DNA of 64,000 nucleotides. It comes from Rhizobium sp. N324. Lineage in GTDB: Bacteria; Pseudomonadota; Alphaproteobacteria; Rhizobiales; Rhizobiaceae. The stretch spans positions 1,677,001 through 1,741,000 of the forward strand of contig NZ_CP013630.1 in assembly GCF_001664485.1 (NCBI RefSeq), read 5' to 3'. Position numbers and translations under genes: made by a program. The first letter of the stretch is position 1; the number at the start of each line of letters is the position of its first letter. Below, piece by piece: positions 46,106-53,704 of the stretch. The notes beneath the pieces were generated by a model. The model worked only from the letters and a program-made list of their open reading frames with translations, was not told where the DNA came from and made no database searches.

Positions 46106-46507
46106 ATGGAGATCAAACCCGCCGGCTCTCGCCCCTCGATGACGCCGCCGGCCGACTATTTCACCGGCGCCGTTCGCCAGGCCCCCCTGATGGAGACGCC
46201 CGAACCGGCCCGGATGCGGGCAACCTCCGTCACCTTCGAACCCGGCGCCCGCACCGCCTGGCACACGCATCCGCTCGGCCAGACGCTGATCGTCACCTCT
46301 GGCAGGGGTCTCGTCCAGAGCTGGGGCGGTGAGATCAGCGAGATCCGCGCCGGCGACACGGTGTGGTTTTCGCCGGGCGAAAAACATTGGCACGGCGCCG
46401 CCCCGGATACGGCGATGACGCACATCGCCATCCACGAAGCACTGGACGGCAGGCATGTCGATTGGATGGAGCAGGTCAGCGACGCGCAATATTCCGGCAA
46501 AAGCTGA
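46106..46507 (+). CDS. Cupin domain protein
   Basis: A 133-residue protein with a clear metal-binding cupin: [12 protein letters not shown] in motif 1 and [20 protein letters not shown] in motif 2. This is the RmlC-type cupin common in small detoxification or aromatic-degradation enzymes. AAAGGA precedes ATG 46106. It is divergent from the aldo/keto reductase with 152 bp between, so the pair may respond to the same signal. Confidence 0.9.
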   Translation: MEIKPAGSRPSMTPPADYFTGAVRQAPLMETPEPARMRATSVTFEPGARTAWHTHPLGQTLIVTSGRGLVQSWGGEISEIRAGDTVWFSPGEKHWHGAAPDTAMTHIAIHEALDGRHVDWMEQVSDAQYSGKS

Positions 46508-47113
46508 TCAGAGCCGCTTCAGGCAATAGGAAAAATGCGCGTGTGATTCGACCGTCAGGAACTCGAATTGCCAGCCGTAATCCCTGCAGAATTTGGTGAC
46601 CGCCTCGACGACGCCATAGACGATCGGCTTGACCGTGTTGCCGGTGCAGAAATCATGCCCGGCAATGCGCCCCGTCCGCTTCACCTTCTTTTCGCAGAGC
46701 AGCAGTTCCTGCCAGGTGAGCTCGAAGGAATGATCGGTATCGATATAGGCCCAGTCGAGGAAATCGTCCGCGAATTCGGCGAGCTTCTCCAGCGACGTGC
46801 CTTGCATCAGATGCAGCCGGCCTGCCTCGATCTCGGCCGCGAACGTCGTGTGGATCGAATCGAGGCCGGAGCTGTAGCGATCCATCGACCAGGGGTCGAT
46901 GAGGTAGAGCTGCGCCGGGCGATTCTTTTCCAGGATCTCCGCCGTATATTCGCCGAAGGCCGCACCGACCTCGACGCCGATGCCGCCGTTCGGGATGCGG
47001 TAGAGCAACTCGCCGCGATCGGGCAGCAGGCGGGCGTTTTCCATATGATGGGCGCTGAGGGAGGTGCGCGGCATGCTTGCCCGGAGCGCCTGCCTGTCTT
47101 CACGTGTCTTCAT
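46508..47113 (-). CDS. SAM-dependent methyltransferase, class I
   Basis: A 201-residue protein with a Rossmann methyltransferase fold. The SAM-binding motif I is GIGVEVGAAFGEYTAE, motif II includes YLIDPWSMD and the acidic motif DWAYIDTDHSFELTW follows. This layout is the Methyltransf_24 type found in sugar and small-molecule methylases. ATG 47113 is the preferred start; an in-frame frame runs up to 47197. It converges on the cupin gene without a gap. Substrate unknown. Confidence 0.88.
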   Translation of the reverse strand: MKTREDRQALRASMPRTSLSAHHMENARLLPDRGELLYRIPNGGIGVEVGAAFGEYTAEILEKNRPAQLYLIDPWSMDRYSSGLDSIHTTFAAEIEAGRLHLMQGTSLEKLAEFADDFLDWAYIDTDHSFELTWQELLLCEKKVKRTGRIAGHDFCTGNTVKPIVYGVVEAVTKFCRDYGWQFEFLTVESHAHFSYCLKRL

Positions 47114-47276
47114 CTCTGATCTCGGGATTGCGGGCGTCTGACGGCCCTGATGCGGTCTGCGGGGAACGTAGGAGCAGCGGCCCTCGATGACAACCACATG
47201 ACGGGAATTTGCTTCTTTCGAACAAATCGCTAAGTTTCACCTGTGGACTGACGAGAGCCTCGGGAGGAGCGATTTC

Positions 47277-47636
47277 ATGAGACGCATGTGGCCTGAAGAG
47301 TTCAACGCCATCATCAACGGAGCCGAGGAGGTGATGTTGGAAGCGCCCGCCGAGGCCGGCGAAGCGCCGCTGCACCGCAAGGCACTGAAGGCGCGCATCA
47401 GCATGGCGGATTACGAGCGGATCTGGCCGCTGGCGGAGATGCGATTCCGGCTGGGTGAGGAAGCCCTGGAAGGCAAGGCCATCACTCTGATCACCACCAA
47501 CCCCCATTACCACGCCTGGCACCCGAAGGACGGCGGCAGCATCGAATCCGTGTCCGACAGCGGCCGCCATTACAAGACCGATTATCTCGTCGTGCACTTC
47601 CTGCTCGACGACGTGAAGGAAACATCCCCCGCCTGA
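47277..47636 (+). CDS. Hypothetical protein
   Basis: A 119-residue cytoplasmic protein without signal peptide or membrane segment. GGGAGGAGCGATTTC precedes the ATG, so translation is well supported. It contains GKAITLITTNPHYHAWHPKDGG and YKTDYLVVHFLLDD, which suggests a mixed alpha/beta fold, but I do not recognise the family. It lies divergent from the methyltransferase gene and 132 bp before the glutathione peroxidase gene on the same strand. Confidence 0.75.
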   Translation: MRRMWPEEFNAIINGAEEVMLEAPAEAGEAPLHRKALKARISMADYERIWPLAEMRFRLGEEALEGKAITLITTNPHYHAWHPKDGGSIESVSDSGRHYKTDYLVVHFLLDDVKETSPA

Positions 47637-47768
47637 GTGCCTGAGTCCGGCGCCGGCCGCAAGCCTGCGCCGGCTCTTGTTGACGCCGAGTTGATCCAGA
47701 CGCTGATGACAACGGTGGCGATATCGCTAAGTTTGGCGGATATGTTCCGACCAAAATTGGAGGCTCCC

Positions 47769-48317
47769 GTGACGGGCAACGTGCTGGATATCCCTGTCAA
47801 GTCAGTGGACGGTCGTGAGACCACGCTCAACGAATACAAGGGCAGGGTGCTGTTGATCGTCAACGTCGCCTCGAAATGCGGACTCACGCCGCAATACGAA
47901 GGGCTGGAAAAGCTCTATGGGGAAAAGCGCGAGCGCGGCTTCGTCGTCGCCGCTTTCCCCGCCAATGATTTCAAGGGCCAGGAACCAGGCACCGACGCCG
48001 AGATCCTCGACTTCTGCACCAGCACCTACGACGTCACCTTCCCGATTTTCTCGAAGATTTCGGTCAAGGGCGAGACCCAGCACCCGCTCTACCGGCAACT
48101 GACCAAATCCGGCGTGAAGACCACAGGCGAGGGCCCGATGCGCGAACGCCTGAAATCCCATGGCATATCGGGTGGCGACGAGGACGATATCCTCTGGAAC
48201 TTCGAAAAATTCCTGATCGGCCGCGACGGCAAAATCGCCGCCCGATTCGCGCCCGACGTGACGGCCGATGATTCGCGGCTGGTCTCGGCGGTGGATAAAG
48301 AACTGGCGAAGGGGTGA
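47769..48317 (+). CDS. Glutathione peroxidase (thioredoxin-type)
   Basis: A 182-residue thiol peroxidase of the GPx family. The peroxidatic Cys37 is in VASKCGLTPQYEGL, replacing selenocysteine. The Gln/Asn/Trp partners are in FPANDFKGQEPG and WNFEKFLIGRDG. The second conserved motif usually has FPCNQF; here the Cys is Ala, but the cysteine in LDFCTSTYDVTFPIF can act as the resolving residue. The start is GTG 47769 with GGAGG five bases upstream. It removes hydroperoxides in the cytoplasm, probably with thioredoxin. Confidence 0.92.
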   Translation: MTGNVLDIPVKSVDGRETTLNEYKGRVLLIVNVASKCGLTPQYEGLEKLYGEKRERGFVVAAFPANDFKGQEPGTDAEILDFCTSTYDVTFPIFSKISVKGETQHPLYRQLTKSGVKTTGEGPMRERLKSHGISGGDEDDILWNFEKFLIGRDGKIAARFAPDVTADDSRLVSAVDKELAKG

Positions 48318-48348
48318 ATGGTCGGCGATGAGCCCGGCTGTTACGATT

Positions 48349-48455
48349 CTAAAGCATGTCGCGCAAAAGTGTGCAGCGGTTTTGCGGCAACGACATGCGT
48401 AAAACAAAGAGCTAAAGCGCGAGGAGCGAATCTGAAAGATCGCGACGCGCTTTAG
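48349..48455. repeat. Dispersed rhizobial intergenic repeat
   Basis: The sequence from CTAAAGCATGTCGCGC to GACGCGCTTTAG is bounded by inverted CTAAAGC/GCTTTAG ends. The text AAAGTGTGCAGCGGTTTTGCGG and AAACAAAGAGCTAAAGCGC is one I recognise as recurring between genes in rhizobial genomes. Copies elsewhere were not checked. Confidence 0.75.
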
Positions 48456-48463
48456 AACGCCAC

Positions 48464-48579
48464 TTCGGAATCCCGAAATTCCCCGCTTCGGGATTCCGAA
48501 ATCCGCAGCGTTTTGCGAGCGGTCGACAGAAAAAATCACGCAATGATTTCAATGCCGCAACCAATTTCGGGATTCCGAA
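48464..48579. repeat. Three copies of a 14-bp near-palindrome
   Basis: TTCGGAATCCCGAA at 48464-48477, and its exact reverse complement TTCGGGATTCCGAA at 48487-48500 and 48566-48579. Copies one and two are 23 bp apart and two and three 79 bp apart. They may be a regulator's operator or a small repeat family. Confidence 0.7.
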
Positions 48580-48721
48580 GGGCTATATAGAGTCTGGTGG
48601 GGAGTTCAGGGCGAAGGCCCTTGGCCACGATCAGAAACTCCGTCGCAGTCAAGCGATGGATCCCGTCGGGCTGGCAAGCCGGACTGGATCACGATGATTC
48701 GCAAAGACGCTGAGACGGTCG
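48580..48721. other. Intergenic, no gene recognised
   Basis: Together with the repeats above, the region 48318-48721 is about 400 bp without a supported gene. A short minus-strand frame at 48606-48788 overlaps the next gene and lacks any domain. Confidence 0.35.
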
Positions 48722-48934
48722 TCAGATCCCAAGCACGGTCACCAGCGGGGGCGTAAAGTCCTTGAAGCCCACTCTCGGCCAGTCGCACCGCCTGTCAAAC
48801 TTCGTCTTTGGTTCGTGGCGCTGGCACTGCGGATTCGTCTTGAATGCGTATCCGGGCAGGCTGACATAGATGGCGTTTGGCGTGCAAAGGGCGATTGCGA
48901 TGCACAGCGTCAAAGCGGAGCAGAGAGTCCTCAT
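48722..48934 (-). CDS. Small secreted protein of unknown function
   Basis: A 70-residue protein with a hydrophobic N-terminal stretch, SALTLCIAIALCTPNAIYVS, that looks like a signal peptide or anchor, followed by a short mature part with two cysteines (NPQCQRHEP and RRCDWPR). TGGAGG lies six bases before the ATG, which is good support for translation. I do not recognise the family. Single minus-strand gene downstream of a repeat cluster. Confidence 0.65.
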   Translation of the reverse strand: MRTLCSALTLCIAIALCTPNAIYVSLPGYAFKTNPQCQRHEPKTKFDRRCDWPRVGFKDFTPPLVTVLGI

Positions 48935-49209
48935 GGAACACCTCCAGGTGTCGTAAGCCGTCAGAGCGGAGACTTTCCGGGCCGCGAATATTCCCATTTT
49001 TGCCGGCCCCCATCCATTCGCCCAATAGGAGGTGGCCGCGGCGGTCGGGAGTAGTCCGTTTGATGGAATCAGATGTCAGGCAGCGCGCCGCATCTGGCGG
49101 GCGTTCCACTGGGATCAATGGGTCGTTTGGGATCGTACATAGTGGCAAGCAGCGTCGGCGGGCCTGTGGGCCGTTTATGCCGCCAAGATATCTGACATTC
49201 TAGGGAAAA

Positions 49210-49285
49210 TGGTGGGCGATGAGAGACTCGAACTCCCGACATCCTCGGTGTAAACGAGGCGCTCTACCAACTGAGCTAATCGCCC
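49210..49285 (-). tRNA. tRNA-Val (anticodon TAC)
   Basis: On the minus strand a 76-base cloverleaf runs from GGGCGAT to ATCGCCCACCA. The D arm is TAGCTCAGTTGGTAGAGC, the anticodon arm is CCTCG-TTTACAC-CGAGG with TAC, and the T arm is CGGGAGTTCGAGTCTCT-like with the GTTCGA core. The CCA end is encoded. Confidence 0.95.
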
Positions 49286-49688
49286 ATCGCGAGCGAAGCC
49301 GGATCGGCCTGCCGCGTTGGTGGCCGTGATCTATGCGGATCGCGGCAAAACCGCAAGAGTGTTTGTGAAGATTTTTTGATTTTTTTGGCGGCGGTCTCGC
49401 TCCTGCCGATGCCGGTCGGGCGCAGCCAGGCTGTGGATAAAGGGGAGGGGGCATGTCGGCTTCGACTGCGCCGGCGGCTTCGAACGGGTGTCGGTGTCGA
49501 TGCGGACAACGGAATTGCCGATTTTCATTCTCCCCGCATGGGCCTTGCCGAAACAATTCAACGACTGTCATGGTTTTGTCTCCAAACCTGCTTGACACTA
49601 AATGGCGAACCCCGTAGTTAGCCGCTCATCGAAACGGGCAGCCGTTTTGGTGAGGGTGCGAAGGCATCCGGACTGCTTGAAATGAATT
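49286..49688. other. Intergenic between tRNA-Val and tRNA-Asp
   Basis: About 400 bp with no supported gene. A TTGACA at 49591-49596 is a possible -35 for the first tRNA-Asp, with TAGTTA 17 bases on, 98 bp before the tRNA. The pairing is only moderate. Confidence 0.4.
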
Positions 49689-49765
49689 GCGGGTGTAGCT
49701 CAGTTGGTTAGAGTGCCGGCCTGTCACGCCGGAGGTCGCGGGTTCGAGCCCCGTCACTCGCGCCA
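49689..49765 (+). tRNA. tRNA-Asp (anticodon GTC), first copy
   Basis: A 77-base cloverleaf from GCGGGTG to CACTCGCGCCA, with D arm TAGCTCAGTTGGTTAGA, anticodon arm GCCGGCCTGTCACGCCGG giving GTC, and T arm GCGGGTTCGAGCCCCGT. The CCA end is encoded. Confidence 0.96.
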
Positions 49766-49847
49766 TTTCAAGTCTTTAGAACGCAAATGTGATTTGTCGT
49801 TCGTCCGGTTTTCTTCATCCCTGCGGCCGCAAATGGCCAATCAATGC

Positions 49848-49924
49848 GCGGGTGTAGCTCAGTCGGTTAGAGTGCCGGCCTGTCACGCCGGAGGTCGCGG
49901 GTTCGAGCCCCGTCACTCGCGCCA
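49848..49924 (+). tRNA. tRNA-Asp (anticodon GTC), second copy
   Basis: A 77-base tRNA identical to the copy 82 bp upstream except for one base in the D loop (AGTCGG instead of AGTTGG). The copies are a tandem duplication. The nuoA gene starts 247 bp downstream. Confidence 0.96.
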
Positions 49925-50171
49925 TTTCTTCTCAAAGCCATGCAGTTTCCGTTGGTCAGACATGCAGCTTCAGGCAGCTTGCGCGGATTTGTCGCGACAT
50001 CGTTGCATCTGCTTGATAATGTCCGCGCGCGACGCGTCGAATTGCCTCTGTAAATCTCTTGCGCCGGGGCTTCGGCTGCGCTAACCACGGCTTTGTTGCA
50101 ACGCACGTTCGCTTGCCGGGCATTTGCCCAAATGCGCCGCCTGGCGCCTCCGGCAAGCAGGGATGAACATG
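49925..50171. promoter_or_regulatory. Upstream region of the nuo operon
   Basis: This 247-bp stretch must hold the nuo promoter unless the operon is read through from the tRNAs. No clear -35/-10 pair was found. No gene is recognised. Confidence 0.35.
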
Positions 50172-50537
50172 ATGACTGAACTGCTCAGTTCCTATATTCC
50201 GATCGCTATCTTCATCGCTATCGCGCTCGTTATCGGCCTGGCGCTGCTCATTGCGCCGTTCGCCGTCGCTTTCAAAGCGCCCGATTCGGAAAAGCTCTCG
50301 GCTTACGAATGCGGCTTCAACGCTTTCGATGACGCCCGCATGAAGTTCGACATCCGCTTCTACCTCGTGTCGATCCTCTTCATCATCTTCGACCTCGAAG
50401 TCGCCTTCCTCTTCCCTTGGGCCGTCTCCTTCGGCGCCATCGGCTGGTTCGGCTTCTGGTCCATGATGGTCTTCCTCTTCGTGCTGACCATCGGCTTTAT
50501 CTATGAATGGAAAAAGGGAGCCCTGGAATGGGAGTGA
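50172..50537 (+). CDS. nuoA: NADH-quinone oxidoreductase subunit A
   Basis: A 121-residue membrane subunit of complex I with three membrane segments. The conserved loop [23 protein letters not shown], with the family Cys and the acid residues of the E-channel region, and [11 protein letters not shown] are present. The start at ATG 50172 fits the usual length; AGGG lies nine bases upstream, and ATG 50163 and 50169 are alternatives. It overlaps nuoB by 10 bp. Confidence 0.96.
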   Translation: MTELLSSYIPIAIFIAIALVIGLALLIAPFAVAFKAPDSEKLSAYECGFNAFDDARMKFDIRFYLVSILFIIFDLEVAFLFPWAVSFGAIGWFGFWSMMVFLFVLTIGFIYEWKKGALEWE

Positions 50538-51112
50538 CCCCTGTGAGCAATCAGCCGCTCGTCGCCCAGCAGCCGAAGGGGATCATCGATCCCTCCACAG
50601 GCAAGCCGATCGGCAGCAACGATGCATTTTTCGGTGAGATCAACAATGAGCTTGCCGACAAGGGTTTCCTCGTCACCTCGACCGACGAGCTGATCAACTG
50701 GGCCCGTACCGGCTCGCTGATGTGGATGACCTTCGGTCTCGCCTGCTGCGCTGTCGAAATGATGCAGCTGTCAATGCCGCGTTATGACGTCGAGCGCTTC
50801 GGCTTTGCGCCTCGCGCCTCGCCGCGCCAGTCCGACGTGATGATCGTCGCCGGCACGCTGACCAACAAGATGGCGCCCGCGCTCCGCAAGGTCTACGACC
50901 AGATGCCTGAGCCGCGCTACGTCATCTCGATGGGCTCCTGCGCCAATGGCGGCGGTTACTACCACTATTCCTATTCTGTGGTGCGTGGCTGCGACCGCAT
51001 CGTGCCGATCGATATCTACGTGCCGGGCTGTCCCCCCACGGCAGAGGCGCTGCTCTACGGCGTGCTTCTGCTGCAGAAGAAGATCCGGCGCACCGGCACG
51101 ATCGAACGCTAA
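50528..51112 (+). CDS. nuoB: NADH-quinone oxidoreductase subunit B
   Basis: A 194-residue peripheral subunit that holds the terminal iron-sulfur cluster N2 next to the quinone site. The four cysteine ligands are in [17 protein letters not shown] and [16 protein letters not shown] 50528 overlaps nuoA by 10 bases. It is followed by nuoC after 18 bp. Confidence 0.97.
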   Translation: MGVTPVSNQPLVAQQPKGIIDPSTGKPIGSNDAFFGEINNELADKGFLVTSTDELINWARTGSLMWMTFGLACCAVEMMQLSMPRYDVERFGFAPRASPRQSDVMIVAGTLTNKMAPALRKVYDQMPEPRYVISMGSCANGGGYYHYSYSVVRGCDRIVPIDIYVPGCPPTAEALLYGVLLLQKKIRRTGTIER

Positions 51113-51130
51113 GGGTTAAGGACAAGGCAT

Positions 51131-51733
51131 ATGAGTGAAGCCCTGACTGAGCTTGCGTCTTACCTTGGCGAAGCGCGCGGCAATCTGATCGCCGCATCGC
51201 AGATGAAGTATGGCGAGTTGACGCTGACGACGACGGGTGAAAACCTGATCGCGCTTTTGACCTTCCTGCGTGACGACGCCAAATGCGGTTTCGTCAACCT
51301 GATCGATATTTGCGGCGTCGACTGGCCGCAGCGCGAGCTGCGTTTCGACGTCGTCTATCACCTGTTGTCGCCGAAGCAGAATGTGCGCATCCGCGTCAAG
51401 GTCGCAACCGACGAAGATACGCCGGTTCCCTCGGCCTGCGCCGTCCATCCCGGCGCCGACTGGTTCGAGCGCGAAACCTGGGACATGTACGGCGTGCTTT
51501 TCACCGGTCATCCGGACCTGCGCCGCATCCTGACCGACTACGGCTTCGAAGGCCACCCGCTGCGCAAGGACTTCCCGACGACAGGTTTCGTCGAAGTCCG
51601 CTACGACGACGCCGCAAAACGCGTCGTCTACGAGCCGGTCGAACTCAAACAGGAGTTCCGCAACTTCGACTTCATGTCGCCCTGGGAGGGGACGGAGTAT
51701 GTGTTGCCGGGGGATGAGAAGGCGAAGCAGTAG
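51131..51733 (+). CDS. nuoC: NADH-quinone oxidoreductase subunit C
   Basis: A 200-residue peripheral subunit (30-kDa family) that pairs with NuoD at the junction to the membrane arm. The signature [37 protein letters not shown] is present near residues 115-150. It is not fused to NuoD, as is normal in alphaproteobacteria. A four-helix-bundle gene stands between it and nuoD. Confidence 0.96.
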   Translation: MSEALTELASYLGEARGNLIAASQMKYGELTLTTTGENLIALLTFLRDDAKCGFVNLIDICGVDWPQRELRFDVVYHLLSPKQNVRIRVKVATDEDTPVPSACAVHPGADWFERETWDMYGVLFTGHPDLRRILTDYGFEGHPLRKDFPTTGFVEVRYDDAAKRVVYEPVELKQEFRNFDFMSPWEGTEYVLPGDEKAKQ

Positions 51734-51737
51734 CTTT

Positions 51738-51768
51738 AGGCATTAGGCAGAAGCCAGCAGGCAGCAGT
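51738..51768. repeat. Left arm of imperfect 31-bp inverted repeat around the four-helix-bundle gene
   Basis: Its reverse complement aligns with 52174-52204 at 23 of 31 positions without gaps; the outermost nine bases, CTAATGCCT on that strand, match exactly. It begins five bases after the nuoC stop. Confidence 0.65.
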
Positions 51769-51779
51769 AATAACGGAGA

Positions 51780-52166
51780 ATGGCAACGGCGATTAATTCC
51801 TATCAGGACCTTACGGTGTGGCAGCGCTCTATGGATCTTGCGGTTGAATGTTACGGCCTGACCAAGGAATTTCCAAAAGAGGAAATTTATGGCCTTACGT
51901 CCCAGGTAAGACGTTCAGCAGCGTCCATCGCGGCAAACATAGCGGAAGGTTACGGACGAGAATCAACAGGTGCGTATGTGCACCATTTGAAAATCGCCCA
52001 AGGATCCCTGAAGGAATTGGAGACGCATTTGATACTCTCGGGGCGAGTAGGAATGGCTACGGTGTCGCAGACCCAGTTGGCGCTTTCCTTGATCACCGAA
52101 GTAGCAAAGATGCTGCGGTCGCTCATTCGCCGCCTGCAGGATGGACAGAACGAACGTGCGAACTAA
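51780..52166 (+). CDS. Four-helix-bundle protein (S23/IVP family) inside the nuo operon
   Basis: A 128-residue helical protein. The pattern [51 protein letters not shown] is the start of the 23S rRNA intervening-sequence/four-helix-bundle family (PF05635); the EGYGRES segment and the [17 protein letters not shown] helix follow. Such proteins have no assigned reaction; relatives are the accessory subunits of diversity-generating retroelements. It is not a complex I subunit in known operons and is flanked by inverted repeats, so it looks like an inserted cassette. The ribosome site is poor (GGAG one base before the ATG). Confidence 0.88.
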   Translation: MATAINSYQDLTVWQRSMDLAVECYGLTKEFPKEEIYGLTSQVRRSAASIAANIAEGYGRESTGAYVHHLKIAQGSLKELETHLILSGRVGMATVSQTQLALSLITEVAKMLRSLIRRLQDGQNERAN

Positions 52167-52173
52167 AAACGAT

Positions 52174-52204
52174 ACTATTGCCTATTGCCCACTGGCTAAT
52201 GCCT
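52174..52204. repeat. Right arm of imperfect 31-bp inverted repeat
   Basis: Contains ACTATTGCCTATTGCC and CTAATGCCT; it is the inverted partner of 51738-51768 and ends 21 bases before nuoD. Confidence 0.65.
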
Positions 52205-52225
52205 GCAATAGCGGAGCGCTTGCAA

Positions 52226-53416
52226 ATGACCGAACATAACGTCCGCAACTTCAACATCAATTTCGGACCGCAGCATCCGGCGGCGCATGGCGTTCTTCGT
52301 CTTGTCCTGGAGCTTGACGGCGAAATTGTGGAGCGGGTTGATCCGCATATCGGCCTCTTACACCGCGGCACCGAGAAGCTGATCGAGACCAAGACCTATC
52401 TTCAGGCCGTGCCCTATTTCGATCGGCTCGATTACGTCGCGCCGATGAACCAGGAGCATGCCTATGCACTGGCGGTGGAAAAGCTGCTCGGCATCGGCAT
52501 CCCGATTCGCGGTCAGCTGATCCGCGTTCTCTATTCGGAAATCGGCCGTATCCTCTCGCATCTCCTGAACGTCACGACGCAGGCGATGGACGTCGGCGCG
52601 CTGACGCCGCCGCTCTGGGGCTTCGAAGAGCGTGAAAAGCTGATGGTATTCTATGAGCGCGCCAGTGGTTCGCGCATGCACGCCGCTTACGTGCGTCCCG
52701 GCGGCGTCCATCAGGACCTGCCGGAACAGCTCGTCCAGGATATCGGCGACTGGTGCGATCCCTTCCTGAAGGCGCTCGACGACATCGACAATCTGTTGAC
52801 CGGCAACCGCATCTTCAAGCAGCGCAACGTCGATATCGGCGTCGTCTCGCTGAAGGATTGCTGGGCCTGGGGCTTCTCCGGCGTCATGGTGCGCGGTTCG
52901 GGCGCTGCCTGGGATCTGCGCCGCTCCCAGCCTTACGAATGTTATTCCGATCTCGAATTCGACATTCCGATTGGCAAGAACGGCGACAATTACGACCGCT
53001 ACCTGATCCGCATGATCGAGATGCGCGAATCGGTCCGCATCATGAAGCAATGCGTCAACCGGCTGCTGTCGGATGCCAAGACCGGTCCCTTCTCGTCGAT
53101 CGACGGCAAGGTCGTGCCGCCGAAGCGCGGCGAGATGAAGCGCTCGATGGAAGCGCTGATCCACCACTTCAAGCTCTATACCGAAGGCTACCACGTTCCG
53201 GCCGGCGAGGTTTACGCCGCCGTCGAAGCACCGAAGGGCGAGTTCGGCGTCTATCTGGTCTCCGACGGCTCCAACAAGCCGTATCGCTGCAAGATCCGCG
53301 CGCCCGGTTATGCGCATCTGCAGGCGATGGATTTCATGTGCCGCGGCCACCAGCTTGCCGACGTCGCAGCCGTGCTCGGCTCGCTCGACATCGTCTTCGG
53401 CGAGGTGGACCGCTGA
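52226..53416 (+). CDS. nuoD: NADH-quinone oxidoreductase subunit D
   Basis: A 396-residue peripheral subunit (49-kDa family) that forms the quinone-binding cavity with NuoB. The family start is [23 protein letters not shown], followed by [14 protein letters not shown], and the end has [42 protein letters not shown] 52226 is the normal family start; an upstream in-frame region runs through the four-helix-bundle gene in another frame and is not coding. Its TGA overlaps the ATG of a small exported protein. Confidence 0.97.
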   Translation: MTEHNVRNFNINFGPQHPAAHGVLRLVLELDGEIVERVDPHIGLLHRGTEKLIETKTYLQAVPYFDRLDYVAPMNQEHAYALAVEKLLGIGIPIRGQLIRVLYSEIGRILSHLLNVTTQAMDVGALTPPLWGFEEREKLMVFYERASGSRMHAAYVRPGGVHQDLPEQLVQDIGDWCDPFLKALDDIDNLLTGNRIFKQRNVDIGVVSLKDCWAWGFSGVMVRGSGAAWDLRRSQPYECYSDLEFDIPIGKNGDNYDRYLIRMIEMRESVRIMKQCVNRLLSDAKTGPFSSIDGKVVPPKRGEMKRSMEALIHHFKLYTEGYHVPAGEVYAAVEAPKGEFGVYLVSDGSNKPYRCKIRAPGYAHLQAMDFMCRGHQLADVAAVLGSLDIVFGEVDR

Positions 53417-53688
53417 TGCAGCCTCTGCCGCTTGCCGTCGCACTCCTTCTTGCGGCATCCGGGGTTTCGGCCCAGGAGACCGACACGCTCGGCACGCCGC
53501 TGGGTCATAAGGAAGTGACGCCGCCGGCGGCGAAAACGTCCATGGGCGAGCTTTTGTCCAAGGGCTATCAGATCAAGGCCGCCATTCCGAATGGCAGCAA
53601 ATTCGTCGTATTTATGCAGAAAGACCAGTCGGCCTATGCCTGCGAAATGCAGTCTTTGACCGCTTCGCGGTGTGGAACCCTAAACTGA
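53416..53688 (+). CDS. Small exported protein between nuoD and nuoE
   Basis: A 90-residue protein. [23 protein letters not shown] is a signal peptide, cut after SA near residue 19. The mature part, with KTSMGELLSKGYQIKAAIPNGSKFVVFMQKDQSAYACEMQ and a second Cys near the end (SRCGTLN), looks like a small beta-rich periplasmic domain with one disulphide. It starts in the nuoD stop codon (TGATG), which shows translational coupling. I do not recognise the family; it is not one of the 14 core subunits. A role in complex I assembly is possible but unproven. Confidence 0.82.
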   Translation: MQPLPLAVALLLAASGVSAQETDTLGTPLGHKEVTPPAAKTSMGELLSKGYQIKAAIPNGSKFVVFMQKDQSAYACEMQSLTASRCGTLN

Positions 53689-53704
53689 CAAGGCGTGAGG
53701 AAGA

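Noticed and set aside
48349..48579. CRISPR array
   Set aside because: The repeats are inverted rather than regularly spaced direct repeats, and there are no cas genes.
49210..49924. Integrated genomic island at the tRNA genes
   Set aside because: No integrase, direct repeat of a tRNA end or foreign gene block is present; core nuo genes follow directly.
51780..52166. Part of a diversity-generating retroelement
   Set aside because: The four-helix-bundle protein is related to DGR accessory proteins, but no reverse transcriptase, template or variable repeat is nearby.
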